From assembly GCA_022376925.1 (NCBI GenBank), contig JAIOJX010000004.1, forward strand, positions 5,146,001 through 5,210,000: DNA of 64,000 bases, read 5' to 3'. The DNA comes from Tragulus kanchil (taxonomy: Eukaryota > Chordata > Mammalia > Artiodactyla > Tragulidae). Positions 1 to 13,133 of the stretch are shown piece after piece. The position numbers and the translations under genes are program-made. Under the pieces are notes generated by a model. The model was not told the DNA's origin. It was given only the letters and a program-made list of their open reading frames with translations, and made no database searches. The first letter of the stretch is position 1; the number at the start of each line of letters is the position of its first letter.

Positions 1-43
1 CAGAGTCGGACACAACTGAGTGACTGAAGTGAACTGAACTGAG
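1..43 (+). repeat. Bov-A/Bov-tA SINE, 3' tail
   Basis: The first bases read as the end of a ruminant Bov-A-type SINE: an 'agagtcggacacaactgag' core followed by the 'tgactgaagtgaactgaactgag' type tail. The element begins outside the window. Bov-A tails derive from the BovB retrotransposon and are limited to ruminants, so this is an organism clue. Confidence 0.75.
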
Positions 44-460
44 AATGATCATATGGTTTTCAATCCTCTATTCTGTTAAAGTGATGTAGCATGCTGGTTG
101 ATTTGCAGACATTGGATCTTCCTTACATCCCTGGAATAAATCCTTCTTGATTATGGTGTATAATCCTTTTGATATTTTGTTACCATGTGTCTGGGTGAAG
201 GTCTTTTTGCATTGAAGTAAGTAGGTTTCTCTTCACCTCATGGGCTTGTATATCCACCTCCTTCCCTATATTTGGGAAGTTCTCAGCTATTATTTACTTA
301 AAAAATGATCTCTTCTCCTGGGATATCCATTATCCTAATATTATCTTTCCTAAAAGCATTGAAGAGCTCTTATAGAATTTCTTCATATTAAATATTTTAT
401 TTCCCTTTCCTCTTCTACAGGTATCATTTCCAGATTTCTGTCTTCAAACACTGTTTCTTT
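44..460 (-). repeat. Older L1 fragment, antisense
   Basis: On the minus strand, bases about 60-170 translate to a degraded version of the L1 reverse transcriptase segment around the GFIPGM motif, with stops and substitutions. The remaining part up to about 460 resembles the AT-rich 5' portion of old mammalian L1 read antisense. Similar old antisense L1 resumes at 14557, so the L1-BT material between them appears to have been inserted into it. The subfamily cannot be named without a repeat library. Confidence 0.5.
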
Positions 461-1990
461 TCTTTTTCTTTTAAATTCTTTATTTTAAAGGTTTTACAGA
501 GTTTTGTTGTTCACAGACATGTATGTTCCCAGATCAGTCATATGCACATCCCTGGTCCTCACCCGCCCAGTACCCCCCATCCCACCCCTCCGGACCATCA
601 CCCCAAGCCATTGTGAGCACTTCTATTCCCTTAGCACAAAGACAATAGCTATCTTTTCCACACATAACACTATAGGTTTCCATGTTACTCCCTCCATGCC
701 TCCCTCTCCCTATTTCTTCCCCACAATGTCCCTATGTCTATGCTCTGTCTTTTTTTTTCATGAGTTCCCTGTGTGTGATATCAAGACCGTCCTACTAGAT
801 TCCATATATGTGTGTTAGTATACTGTATTTGTCTTTCTCTTTTTGACTTACTTCACTTTTTATGATAGGTTCTAGAGCCAGCCACTTCATTAAGACTGAG
901 TCTTCTGCATTTCTTTTAACAGCTGAGTAGTATTCCATTGTATATATGTACCAGTGCTTTTGGATCCATTCATTCGTCGATGGACATCTAGGTTGCTTCC
1001 ATGTCCTGGCTATTGTATAGAGAGCTGCAATGAACATTGGGGTACAGGTGCTTCTTTCAGTTTTGATTTCATCAGGGTATAAGCCTAATAGTGGGATTGC
1101 TGGGTCATAGGGTGCTTCTATTTTTAGTTTTTTGAGGAATCTCCATACTGTCTTCCATAGAGGCTGTATCAATTTACATTCCCACCAGCAGTGCAAGAGG
1201 GTTCCCTTTTCTCCGCACCCTCTCCAGCATTTATTGTCTGCAGATTTTTTGAAGATGGCCATTCTGACGGGTGTGAGGTGATATCTCATGGTAGTTTTAA
1301 TTTGCATTTCTCTAATAATAAGCGAGGTTGAGCATCGTTTCATGTGCTTTTGGGCCATCTGTATGTCGTCGTTGGAGAGGTGTCTGTTTAGGTCCTTTTC
1401 CCATGTTTTGATTGGGTTGCTCACTTTTTCAGTGCTGAGTTGTCTGAGTTGCTTGTAGATTTTGGAGATGAATTCTTTGTCTGTTGTTTCATTTGCTATG
1501 ATTTCCTCCCATTCTGTGGGGTGTCTGTTCAGCTTTTTTGTGATTTCTATTGCTGTACAAAAGCTTTTAAGTTTCATGAGGTCCCACATGTTCGTTTTTC
1601 TTTTCAGTTCTGCTATTTTAGTTGGCGGGTCAGAGAAGATCTTGCTTTGATTGATGTCCTTGAGGGTTTTGCCTATATTCTTCTCTAAGAGTTTGATGGT
1701 TTCTGGTCTTACATTTAGGTCTTTAATCCATTTTGAGTTGATCTTAGTGTATGGTGTCAGGGAATGTTCCAATTTCATTTTTTTGCATGTAGCTGTCCAG
1801 TTCTCCCAGCACCACTTGTTGAAGAGGCTGTCTTTGTCCCATTTTATAGTTTCACCTCCTTTATCAAAAATAAGGTACCCATAGGTGCGTGGGTTTATCT
1901 CTGGGTTCTCGATCTTGTTCCATTGGTCTATAGTTCTGTTTTTGTGCCAGTACCATACTGTCTTGATGACTGTTGCTTTGTAGTAGAGTC

Positions 1991-4160
1991 TGAAGTTAGG
2001 GAGGCTGATTCCTCCAGCTCCGTTTTTCTTTCTCAGGATTGCTTTGGCTATTCGAGGTCTTTTGTGTTTCCATATGAACTGTGTTATTCTTTGGTCTAGT
2101 TCTGTGAAAAATGTCAGTGGCAGTTGGATAGGTATTGCATTGAATCTGTAGATGATATTTGGTAGTATGGTCATTTTCACAATATTGATTCTTCCGACCC
2201 AGGAACATGGAATATCTCTCCATCTGTCTAAGTCTTCTTTAATTTCTTTCATGAGTGTCTTGTAATTTTCTGTGTACAGTTCTTTTGTTTCTTTGGGTAG
2301 GTTTATTCCTAGATATTTGATTCTTTTGGTTGCAGTGGTGAAGGGGATTGCCTCTTTGATTTCGTTTTCTGATTTTTCATTGTTTGTGTATAGGAATGCC
2401 AGTGATTTCTGTGTGTTGACTTTGTATCCTGCGACTTTGCTGAATTCGTTGATTAGCTCTAGTAGCTTTGTAATAGAGTCTTTGGGATTTTCTATGTATA
2501 ACATCATGTCATCTGCAAAAAGAGAGAGCTTGACTTCTTCCTTTCCAATCTGGATTCCTTTGATTTCTTTCTCTTCTCTTATTGCTGTTGCTAGAACTTC
2601 CAGGACTATGTTGAATAGTAGTGGTGAAAGTGGACAGCCCTGTCTTGTTCCTGATCGTAGAGGGAATGCTTTCAGTTTTTCTCCTTTGAGGACAATGTTC
2701 GCTGTGGGCTTCTCATAGATGGCTTTCACTATGTTGAGATAGGTTCCTTCTATGCCCATTTTCTGAAGAGTTTTTATCATGAATGGGTGTTGTACTTTGT
2801 CAAATGTTTTTCTGTATCTATTGAGATGATCATGTGATTTTTGTCTCTCAGTTTGTTAATATGATGTATCACATTGATTGATTTGCGGATATCGAAGAAT
2901 CCTTGCATGCCTGGGATGAACCCGACTTGATCATGATGCATGAGTTTTTTGATGTGTCGTTGAATTCTGTTTGCTAGGATTTTGTTGAGGATCTTGGCAT
3001 CTAAGTTCATCAGAGAAATTGGCCTATAATTTTCCTTTTTTGTGTTGTCTTTGCCTGGTTTGGGAAAAATGGTTGTGTGAGAGTTTTGAAGTTAGGAGGC
3101 TGATTCCTCCAGCTCCGTTTTTCTTTCTCAGGATTGCTTTGGCTATTCGAGGTCTTTTGTGTTTCCATATGAACTGTGTTATTCTTTGGTCTAGTTCTGT
3201 GAAAAATGTCAGTGGCAGTTGGATAGGTATTGCATTGAATCTGTAGATGATATTTGGTAGTATGGTCATTTTCACAATATTGATTCTTCCGACCCAGGAA
3301 CATGGAATATCTCTCCATCTGTCTAAGTCTTCTTTAATTTCTTTCATGAGTGTCTTGTAATTTTCTGTGTACAGTTCTTTTGTTTCTTTGGGTAGGTTTA
3401 TTCCTAGATATTTGATTCTTTTGGTTGCAGTGGTGAAGGGGATTGCCTCTTTGATTTCGTTTTCTGATTTTTCATTGTTTGTGTATAGGAATGCCAGTGA
3501 TTTCTGTGTGTTGACTTTGTATCCTGCGACTTTGCTGAATTCGTTGATTAGCTCTAGTAGCTTTGTAATAGAGTCTTTGGGATTTTCTATGTATAACATC
3601 ATGTCATCTGCAAAAAGAGAGAGCTTGACTTCTTCCTTTCCAATCTGGATTCCTTTGATTTCTTTCTCTTCTCTTATTGCTGTTGCTAGAACTTCCAGGA
3701 CTATGTTGAATAGTAGTGGTGAAAGTGGACAGCCCTGTCTTGTTCCTGATCGTAGAGGGAATGCTTTCAGTTTTTCTCCTTTGAGGACAATGTTCGCTGT
3801 GGGCTTCTCATAGATGGCTTTCACTATGTTGAGATAGGTTCCTTCTATGCCCATTTTCTGAAGAGTTTTTATCATGAATGGGTGTTGTACTTTGTCAAAG
3901 GCTTTTTCTGTATCTATTGAGATGATCATGTGATTTTTGTCTCTCAGTTTGTTAATATGATGTATCACATTGATTGATTTGCGGATATCGAAGAATCCTT
4001 GCATGCCTGGGATGAACCCGACTTGATCATGATGCATGAGTTTTTTGATGTGTCGTTGAATTCTGTTTGCTAGGATTTTGTTGAGGATCTTGGCATCTAA
4101 GTTCATCAGAGAAATTGGCCTATAATTTTCCTTTTTTGTGTTGTCTTTGCCTGGTTTGGG
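1991..4160. repeat. Direct duplication D1 (period 1096 bp) inside L1
   Basis: Bases 1991-3064 recur at 3087-4160. The 22 bases between them (3065-3086) match neither copy cleanly and look like a noisy version of the sequence that follows the second copy. A one-base length difference inside the copies (near 2805 versus 3900) creates the frameshift in the first. The second copy overlaps the next duplicated block by about 170 bp. Confidence 0.95.
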
Positions 4161-6278
4161 TATAAAGGTGATGGTGGCCTTGTAGAATGTGTTTGGAAGT
4201 TTTCCTTCCTGTGCAATGTTTTGAAAGAGTTTTAGAAGGACAGGCATTAGCTCTTCTTTAAATGTTTGGTAGAATTCGGCTGTGAAGCCATCTGGTCCTG
4301 GGCTTTTATTTTTGGGTAGATTTTTAATCACAGATTCGATTTCTGAGCTTGTGATTGGGTTGTTCAGAGTTTCTGTTTCTTCCTGGCTCAGTCTTGGGAG
4401 ATTGATCTTCCCCAAGAAACTGTCCATTTCTTCCAGGTTGTCCAGTTTGTTGCCATATAGTTGTTCATAATAGTCTCTTAGAATCCTTTGGATTTCTGCA
4501 TTATCTGTTGTAATCTCTCCTTTTTCATTTTTGATTTTGTTGATCTGGTTCTTCTCTCTCTTTTTCTTGATGAGTCTGGCCAGTGGCTTGTCAATTTTGT
4601 TTACCTTTTCAAAGAACCAGCTTTTTGTTTTATTTATCTATACTATAGTTTCTTTCATTTTTCTCATTTATTTCTGCTCTAGTCTTTATAATTTCTCTTA
4701 TTCTGCTGGCTTTGGGGTGTTTTTGGTCTTCTTTCTCCAGTTGTTTTAAGCGGAGGGTTAGGTCATCTGCTTCATATTTTCCTAGTTTCTTGAGGTGGGA
4801 TTGTATTGCTATGAATTTCCCTGTTAGAACTGCTTTTGTGGTATCCCATAGGTTTTGCACAGTCGTGTGTTCATTATCATTTTCTTCTAGGAATTGTTTC
4901 ATTTCTCCTTTGATTTCCTCAGTAATCAGTTGGTTTTTTAGGTATGTGTTGCTTAATCTCCATGTGTTTGTGTTTTTAGTGTTTTTTTTTTTTTTTTCCT
5001 GTAGTTTATCTCTAGTCTTATTGCATTGTGGTCCGAGAAGATGGTTGATATAATTTCAGTTTTCTTGAATTGACTGAGGTTAGATTTGTGGCCCAAGATG
5101 TGGTCTATCCTGGAGAATGTTCCGTGAGCACTTGAAGAATCCTTGCATGCCTGGGATGAACCCGACTTGATCATGATGCATGAGTTTTTTGATGTGTCGT
5201 TGAATTCTGTTTGCTAGGATTTTGTTGAGGATCTTGGCATCTAAGTTCATCAGAGAAATTGGCCTATAATTTTCCTTTTTTGTGTTGTCTTTGCCTGGTT
5301 TGGGTATAAAGGTGATGGTGGCCTTGTAGAATGTGTTTGGAAGTTTTCCTTCCTGTGCAATGTTTTGAAAGAGTTTTAGAAGGACAGGCATTAGCTCTTC
5401 TTTAAATGTTTGGTAGAATTCGGCTGTGAAGCCATCTGGTCCTGGGCTTTTATTTTTGGGTAGATTTTTAATCACAGATTCGATTTCTGAGCTTGTGATT
5501 GGGTTGTTCAGAGTTTCTGTTTCTTCCTGGCTCAGTCTTGGGAGATTGATCTTCCCCAAGAAACTGTCCATTTCTTCCAGGTTGTCCAGTTTGTTGCCAT
5601 ATAGTTGTTCATAATAGTCTCTTAGAATCCTTTGGATTTCTGCATTATCTGTTGTAATCTCTCCTTTTTCATTTTTGATTTTGTTGATCTGGTTCTTCTC
5701 TCTCTTTTTCTTGATGAGTCTGGCCAGTGGCTTGTCAATTTTGTTTACCTTTTCAAAGAACCAGCTTTTTGTTTTATTTATCTATACTATAGTTTCTTTC
5801 ATTTTTCTCATTTATTTCTGCTCTAGTCTTTATAATTTCTCTTATTCTGCTGGCTTTGGGGTGTTTTTGGTCTTCTTTCTCCAGTTGTTTTAAGCGGAGG
5901 GTTAGGTCATCTGCTTCATATTTTCCTAGTTTCTTGAGGTGGGATTGTATTGCTATGAATTTCCCTGTTAGAACTGCTTTTGTGGTATCCCATAGGTTTT
6001 GCACAGTCGTGTGTTCATTATCATTTTCTTCTAGGAATTGTTTCATTTCTCCTTTGATTTCCTCAGTAATCAGTTGGTTTTTTAGGTATGTGTTGCTTAA
6101 TCTCCATGTGTTTGTGTTTTTAGTGTTTTTTTTTTTTTTTTCCTGTAGTTTATCTCTAGTCTTATTGCATTGTGGTCCGAGAAGATGGTTGATATAATTT
6201 CAGTTTTCTTGAATTGACTGAGGTTAGATTTGTGGCCCAAGATGTGGTCTATCCTGGAGAATGTTCCGTGAGCACTTG
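3991..6278. repeat. Direct duplication D2 (period 1144 bp) inside L1
   Basis: Bases 3991-5134 recur at 5135-6278. The join has no filler: sequence that should run on into the endonuclease end (as at 6279) instead jumps back to the RT region. Segment 3991-4160 belongs to both D1 and D2 and so occurs three times (about 2895, 3991 and 5135). Confidence 0.95.
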
Positions 6279-6411
6279 AGAAGAAAGTGTATTCTTCTGC
6301 TTTTGGATGGAACGTCCTAAAGATATCGATGAGGTCCATATTTTCTAGTGTGGCATTTAAGGCTTGTGTTTCTTTATTCATTTTCTGTTTGGATGATGTA
6401 TCCATCCCTTT

Positions 6412-7333
6412 TAATTTTTAATTTCTTTTTTTTTTGATTTTTAATTTTTAATTTTTTTTAAAATTTTAATTATTGGAAACTTCTAATTTTCTTTCCTCTT
6501 TGCCACTGCTTCCTCCCTCTATGTTCTAAATGTAAAACTTTCTCCTATCTACCACTGTCCTCTGGATAAATATTTCCTATCTTCCTGTCTCCACTATTCC
6601 ATTCCAGCTACACTAAACAATAGAACACACTAATCTTGGCTATGTAACCCTATAAAACCCTTCCAAGACGAATCTATTCCTTCTCGTTACTCATACACTG
6701 TCCTCCTCCTCACCCCCAATACAGGTCTTAGTTAAAAACTGCTTTCAATGAAATAGTCCAAGTCAGGACCTTGCCCCGGATCTATTTTTCCAGGCACTAT
6801 TTTAATTAATTCAGAGCTTAACGGGCAAGTATTATCTTTGATTGTATCCCAGAAAAACTTCCTATGCTATATCTCTGTAAGACTGGTCAGATGTGGTTAT
6901 TGCTGTGTATGTATGTATATCTTATGACTATGTTAGAAAACATCTGCATGCTTTTATGACTGTCACCCATCAGGGATACACCTCTTGTTCCTCAGATGCT
7001 AGTATTTGAACTAATATCACGGAACACCATAGCAAACCAGACATAGAGCCTACACCCCCTGACCAATCATCAAACCAAGGATCCTTGGAGTGGAAACACT
7101 GATTCCAAGACCCCACACTATCAAAGAACATACAACACTAGAGATTATTCTCCTGTAAACAAGACCTAACACCACCCAAGACACAAACCACTGAACCCTT
7201 CTAGAAGGACAGAAACCCAAAGGAAGGGAGAATTCAACTAAGAAGCCTGGTGAGGAAAAGAACTCCATACACACAGACACACACAGAGAAACAAAAATTA
7301 ACCTAATAATGAAACGACAGAAACACTGCACAA
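6412..7333 (+). other. AT-rich leader, probable inner half of L1 5'UTR
   Basis: A T/A-rich start (6412-6470) is followed by about 850 bp without coding potential that leads directly into ORF1. By position it is the inner 5'UTR of the plus-strand L1. I recognise no other repeat or gene in it. Confidence 0.55.
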
Positions 7334-8199
7334 ATGAAGGACCAAACTAGAGAAACACAGCTTCAAATGACAGAGGAGGAGATAGACAAATTATCTGAAA
7401 GAGAATTCAGAAAAGCTATACTAATGAGGATGCAAAACACCGAAAACAGAATATTAGAGGCAATTAGTGCACTGAAAAGAGACATGCAAGAAATGAAAAA
7501 TAGCAAATAGAGACCACCAACTCAACTGCTGAACTCAAAAATACTATAGAAGGTCTCAACAGTAGAGTATCAGAGGCAGAAGAACAGATAAGTGAGCTGG
7601 AAGACAGAATGGTGGAAATAAGTGCTGAAGAACAGAACAAAGCCCAAAGAATGAAAAGAACTGAGGGTAGCCTCAGAGACCTATGGGACAATATCAAACG
7701 CACCAACATTAGAATGATAGGAGTTCCAGAAGAAGAAGAGGGGAAGAAAGGCTATGAAAAAATTCTTGAAGAGGTTGTAGTTGAAAACTTCCCCAGCATG
7801 GGAAAGGAAATAGTCAATCAAGTCCAAGAAGCACAAAGAGTTCCATACAGGAGAAACCCCAGAAGAACCACACCAAGGCACATTCTAATCAAACTAACAC
7901 AGACTAAATATAAAGACAGATTACTAAAAGCAGCTAGGAGCAAACAACAAATAACCTATTAAGGAAACCCCATACGTCTAACTGCGGATCTTTCAACAGA
8001 AACCCTGCAGGCCAGAAGAGAATGGCAAGACACATTTAAACGGCTAAAAGAGAATAACCTTCAACCAAGAATTCTCTACCCAGCAAGAATCTCATTCAGA
8101 ATTGATGGTGAAGTCAAAAGCTTCACAGACAAACAAAAACTAAAAGAATTCTGTACCACAAAACCAGCCCTACAACAAGTTTTAAAGGGTCTGATATAG
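7334..8199 (+). pseudogene. L1 ORF1, inactivated
   Basis: ORF1p is the RNA-binding trimeric chaperone of the L1 particle. The likely start is ATG 7334 (MKDQTRETQLQ), in frame with a second ATG at 7367. The first part ends at a TAG near 7508. After a frameshift, an open stretch from 7609 shows the conserved RNA-recognition segment (IRMIGVPEEEEG) and the following IVNQVQEAQRVPYRRNP region. A TAA at 7960-7962 interrupts it, after which the same frame continues with the C-terminal domain (LSTETLQARREW) to TAG 8197-8199. At about 290 codons it is somewhat short for the family. Three lesions make it non-functional. Confidence 0.8.
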
Positions 8200-8256
8200 C
8201 CAATAGATACAAGAGTAGGAGAAGTCCTACAAATCAAACCCCAGACTTCTAAGAAG

Positions 8257-11200
8257 ATGACAATAGGAACATTCGTTTCAATAATTACTTTGAATGTAAA
8301 TGGACTAAATGCTCCAACCAAATGACACAGGCTGGCTGAATGGATCCAGAAGCAAGACCCATATATATGCTGTTTACAAGAGACCCACTTCAGACCTAGA
8401 GACACTCATAGACTGAAAGTGAGAGGCTGGAAAAAGATATTCCATGCAAATGGAAATCAAAGGAAAGCTGGAGTAGCAATCCTCATATCAGACAAAATAG
8501 ACTTTAAAGTAAAGAAGGTTCTAAGAGACAAGGCAGGTCACTGCATCATGATTAAGGGATCTATCCAAGAGGAAGACATACAGTCATGAATATCTATGCA
8601 CCCAACACAGGGGCACCTCAATACATAAGACAGATACTTTCAGACATAAAAGAAGAAATCAACAATAACACAGTAATAGTAGGAGACTTTAACACTCCTC
8701 TCACACCAATGGATACATCATCCAAACAGAAAATTAATAAAGAAACACAAGCCTTAAATGCCACACTAGAAAATATGGACCTCATCGATATCTTTAGGAC
8801 GTTCCATCCAAAAGCAGAAGAATACACTTTCTTCTCAAGTGCTCACGGAACATTCTCCAGGATAGACCACATCTTGGGCCACAAATCTAACCTCAGTCAA
8901 TTCAAGAAAACTGAAATTATATCAACCATCTTCTCGGACCACAATGCAATAAGACTAGAGATAAACTACAGGAAAAAAAAAAAAAAAACACTAAAAACAC
9001 AAACACATGGAGATTAAGCAACACATACCTAAAAAACCAACTGATTACTGAGGAAATCAAAGGAGAAATGAAACAATTCCTAGAAGAAAATGATAATGAA
9101 CACACGACTGTGCAAAACCTATGGGATACCACAAAAGCAGTTCTAACAGGGAAATTCATAGCAATACAATCCCACCTCAAGAAACTAGGAAAATATGAAG
9201 CAGATGACCTAACCCTCCGCTTAAAACAACTGGAGAAAGAAGACCAAAAACACCCCAAAGCCAGCAGAATAAGAGAAATTATAAAGACTAGAGCAGAAAT
9301 AAATGAGAAAAATGAAAGAAACTATAGTATAGATAAATAAAACAAAAAGCTGGTTCTTTGAAAAGGTAAACAAAATTGACAAGCCACTGGCCAGACTCAT
9401 CAAGAAAAAGAGAGAGAAGAACCAGATCAACAAAATCAAAAATGAAAAAGGAGAGATTACAACAGATAATGCAGAAATCCAAAGGATTCTAAGAGACTAT
9501 TATGAACAACTATATGGCAACAAACTGGACAACCTGGAAGAAATGGACAGTTTCTTGGGGAAGATCAATCTCCCAAGACTGAGCCAGGAAGAAACAGAAA
9601 CTCTGAACAACCCAATCACAAGCTCAGAAATCGAATCTGTGATTAAAAATCTACCCAAAAATAAAAGCCCAGGACCAGATGGCTTCACAGCCGAATTCTA
9701 CCAAACATTTAAAGAAGAGCTAATGCCTGTCCTTCTAAAACTCTTTCAAAACATTGCACAGGAAGGAAAACTTCCAAACACATTCTACAAGGCCACCATC
9801 ACCTTTATACCCAAACCAGGCAAAGACAACACAAAAAAGGAAAATTATAGGCCAATTTCTCTGATGAACTTAGATGCCAAGATCCTCAACAAAATCCTAG
9901 CAAACAGAATTCAACGACACATCAAAAAACTCATGCATCATGATCAAGTCGGGTTCATCCCAGGCATGCAAGGATTCTTCGATATCCGCAAATCAATCAA
10001 TGTGATACATCATATTAACAAACTGAGAGACAAAAATCACATGATCATCTCAATAGATACAGAAAAAGCCTTTGACAAAGTACAACACCCATTCATGATA
10101 AAAACTCTTCAGAAAATGGGCATAGAAGGAACCTATCTCAACATAGTGAAAGCCATCTATGAGAAGCCCACAGCGAACATTGTCCTCAAAGGAGAAAAAC
10201 TGAAAGCATTCCCTCTACGATCAGGAACAAGACAGGGCTGTCCACTTTCACCACTACTATTCAACATAGTCCTGGAAGTTCTAGCAACAGCAATAAGAGA
10301 AGAGAAAGAAATCAAAGGAATCCAGATTGGAAAGGAAGAAGTCAAGCTCTCTCTTTTTGCAGATGACATGATGTTATACATAGAAAATCCCAAAGACTCT
10401 ATTACAAAGCTACTAGAGCTAATCAACGAATTCAGCAAAGTCGCAGGATACAAAGTCAACACACAGAAATCACTGGCATTCCTATACACAAACAATGAAA
10501 AAGGAGAGATTACAACAGATAATGCAGAAATCCAAAGGATTCTAAGAGACTATTATGAACAACTATATGGCAACAAACTGGACAACCTGGAAGAAATGGA
10601 CAGTTTCTTGGGGAAGATCAATCTCCCAAGACTGAGCCAGGAAGAAACAGAAACTCTGAACAACCCAATCACAAGCTCAGAAATCGAATCTGTGATTAAA
10701 AATCTACCCAAAAATAAAAGCCCAGGACCAGATGGCTTCACAGCCGAATTCTACCAAACATTTAAAGAAGAGCTAATGCCTGTCCTTCTAAAACTCTTTC
10801 AAAACATTGCACAGGAAGGAAAACTTCCAAACACATTCTACAAGGCCACCATCACCTTTATACCCAAACCAGGCAAAGACAACACAAAAAAGGAAAATTA
10901 TAGGCCAATTTCTCTGATGAACTTAGATGCCAAGATCCTCAACAAAATCCTAGCAAACAGAATTCAACGACACATCAAAAAACTCATGCATCATGATCAA
11001 GTCGGGTTCATCCCAGGCATGCAAGGATTCTTCGATATCCGCAAATCAATCAATGTGATACATCATATTAACAAACTGAGAGACAAAAATCACATGATCA
11101 TCTCAATAGATACAGAAAAAGCCTTTGACAAAGTACAACACCCATTCATGATAAAAACTCTTCAGAAAATGGGCATAGAAGGAACCTATCTCAACATAGT

Positions 11201-13133
11201 GAAAGCCATCTATGAGAAGCCCACAGCGAACATTGTCCTCAAAGGAGAAAAACTGAAAGCATTCCCTCTACGATCAGGAACAAGACAGGGCTGTCCACTT
11301 TCACCACTACTATTCAACATAGTCCTGGAAGTTCTAGCAACAGCAATAAGAGAAGAGAAAGAAATCAAAGGAATCCAGATTGGAAAGGAAGAAGTCAAGC
11401 TCTCTCTTTTTGCAGATGACATGATGTTATACATAGAAAATCCCAAAGACTCTATTACAAAGCTACTAGAGCTAATCAACGAATTCAGCAAAGTCGCAGG
11501 ATACAAAGTCAACACACAGAAATCACTGGCATTCCTATACACAAACAATGAAAAATCAGAAAACGAAATCAAAGAGGCAATCCCCTTCACCACTGCAACC
11601 AAAAGAATCAAATATCTAGGAATAAACCTACCCAAAGAAACAAAAGAACTGTACACAGAAAATTACAAGACACTCATGAAAGAAATTAAAGAAGACTTAG
11701 ACAGATGGAGAGATATTCCATGTTCCTGGGTCGGAAGAATCAATATTGTGAAAATGACCATACTACCAAATATCATCTACAGATTCAATGCAATACCTAT
11801 CCAACTGCCACTGACATTTTTCACAGAACTAGACCAAAGAATAACACAGTTCATATGGAAACACAAAAGACCTCGAATAGCCAAAGCAATCCTGAGAAAG
11901 AAAAACGGAGCTGGAGGAATCAGCCTCCCTAACTTCAGACTCTACTACAAAGCAACAGTCATCAAGACAGTATGGTACTGGCACAAAAACAGAACTATAG
12001 ACCAATGGAACAAGATCGAGAACCCAGAGATAAACCCACGCACCTATGGGTACCTTATTTTTGATAAAGGAGGTGAAACTATAAAATGGGACAAAGACAG
12101 CCTCTTCAACAAGTGGTGCTGGGAGAACTGGACAGCTACATGCAAAAAAATGAAATTGGAACATTCCCTGACACCATACACTAAGATCAACTCAAAATGG
12201 ATTAAAGACCTAAATGTAAGACCAGAAACCATCAAACTCTTAGAGAAGAATATAGGCAAAACCCTCAAGGACATCAATCAAAGCAAGATCTTCTCTGACC
12301 CGCCAACTAAAATAGCAGAACTGAAAAGAAAAACGAACATGTGGGACCTCATGAAACTTAAAAGCTTTTGTACAGCTAAAGAAATTACAGAAAAGCTCAA
12401 CAGACACCCCACAGAGTGGGAGGAAATCATAGCAAATGAAACAACAGACAAAGAATTCATCTCCAAAATCTACAAGCAACTCAGACAACTCAGTACAGGG
12501 AAAACGAACAACCCAATCAAAAAATGGGAAAAGGACCTAAACAGACACCTCTCCAACGACGACATACAGATGGCCCAAAAGCACATGAAACGATGCTCAA
12601 CCTCGCTTATTATTAGAGAAATGCAAATTAAAACTACCATGAGATATCACCTCACACCCGTCAGAATGGCCATCTTCAAAAAATCTGCAGACAATAAATG
12701 CTGGAGAGGGTGCGGAGAAAAGGGAACCCTCTTGCACTGCTGGTGGGAATGTAAATTGATACAGCCTCTATGGAAGACAGTATGGAGATTTCTTAAAAAA
12801 CTAAAAATAGAAGCACCCTATGACCCAGCAATCCCACTATTAGGCTTATATCCTGATGAAATCAAAACTGAAAGAAGCACCTGTACCCCAATGTTCATTG
12901 CAGCTCTCTATACAATAGCCAGGACATGGAAGCAACCTAGATGTCCATCGACAAATGAATGGATCCAGAAGCTCTGGTACATATATACAATGGAATACTA
13001 CTCAGCTGTTAAAAGAAATGCAGAAGACTCAGTCCTAATGAAGTGGCTGGCTCTAGAACCTATCATAAAAAGTGAAGTAAGTCAAAAAGAGAAAGACAAA
13101 TACAGTATACTAACACACATATATGGAATCTAG
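8257..13133 (+). pseudogene. L1 ORF2 (endonuclease-RT) with lesions and internal duplication
   Basis: The start is probably ATG 8257, giving the endonuclease opening (LNVNGLNAPTK) before a TGA at 8323-8325, where related L1s have arginine, so a CGA to TGA change is likely. A frameshift lies near 8583, a second in the A run at about 8970-8987, and a third with TAA near 9338. From 9543 the frame stays open to 13133 for 1196 codons. This part holds RT twice: FADD at residues 272-275 and again at 623-626, exactly 351 residues apart, then the Cys-rich C-terminus. Without the duplication it would be of normal length (about 1260 codons). The doubled RT comes from the same process that doubles other blocks here. 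Confidence 0.85.
9441..11555. repeat. Direct duplication D3 (period 1053 bp) inside L1 ORF2
   Basis: Bases 9441-10493 recur from 10494. The join lies on a shared 9-base word, aatgaaaaa, present at both ends of the unit (9441 and about 11547). Because 1053 is divisible by three, the reading frame survives. Confidence 0.95.

Larger units (their letters stand above)
795..6405 (-). pseudogene. L1 ORF2 remnant (endonuclease end, RT, C-terminal Cys region)
   Basis: ORF2p normally nicks target DNA and reverse-transcribes L1 RNA. Read from 6405 down, the copy retains the end of the endonuclease domain with its SDH motif, the RT domain with FADD, and the Cys-rich C-terminus ([19 protein letters not shown]). 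It is broken by a frameshift at a T/A run near 6126-6142 (and its copy near 4981), a stop near 5774 and 4630, a frameshift near 2805 (a one-base difference from the second copy near 3900), and by two in-line duplications that repeat parts of RT. It cannot produce a full protein. L1 identity is certain; the exact subfamily is inferred. Confidence 0.85.
465..6411 (-). mobile_element. L1-BT retrotransposon, 5'-truncated, minus strand
   Basis: This is a young ruminant L1 read on the minus strand. The 3'UTR and A-rich tail lie near 465-794, the ORF2 stop is near 795, and the coding part continues to the endonuclease domain, ending at about 6405-6411. ORF1, the first third of the endonuclease and the 5'UTR are missing. 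Two internal direct duplications (1991-4160 and 3991-6278) lengthen it by about 2.2 kb. It is a near match to the plus-strand L1 at 6412-13470, giving a very large inverted repeat. Collapsed length would be about 3.7 kb. Confidence 0.9.

Noticed and set aside
504..818. Plus-strand open frame at the left edge
   Set aside because: It is the antisense of the L1-BT 3'UTR and ORF2 end; the same antisense frame appears again opposite 13130-13423.
9543..13133. A novel double-reverse-transcriptase gene
   Set aside because: It is an L1 ORF2 with an in-frame 351-codon repeat from D3; both halves are the same L1 RT sequence.
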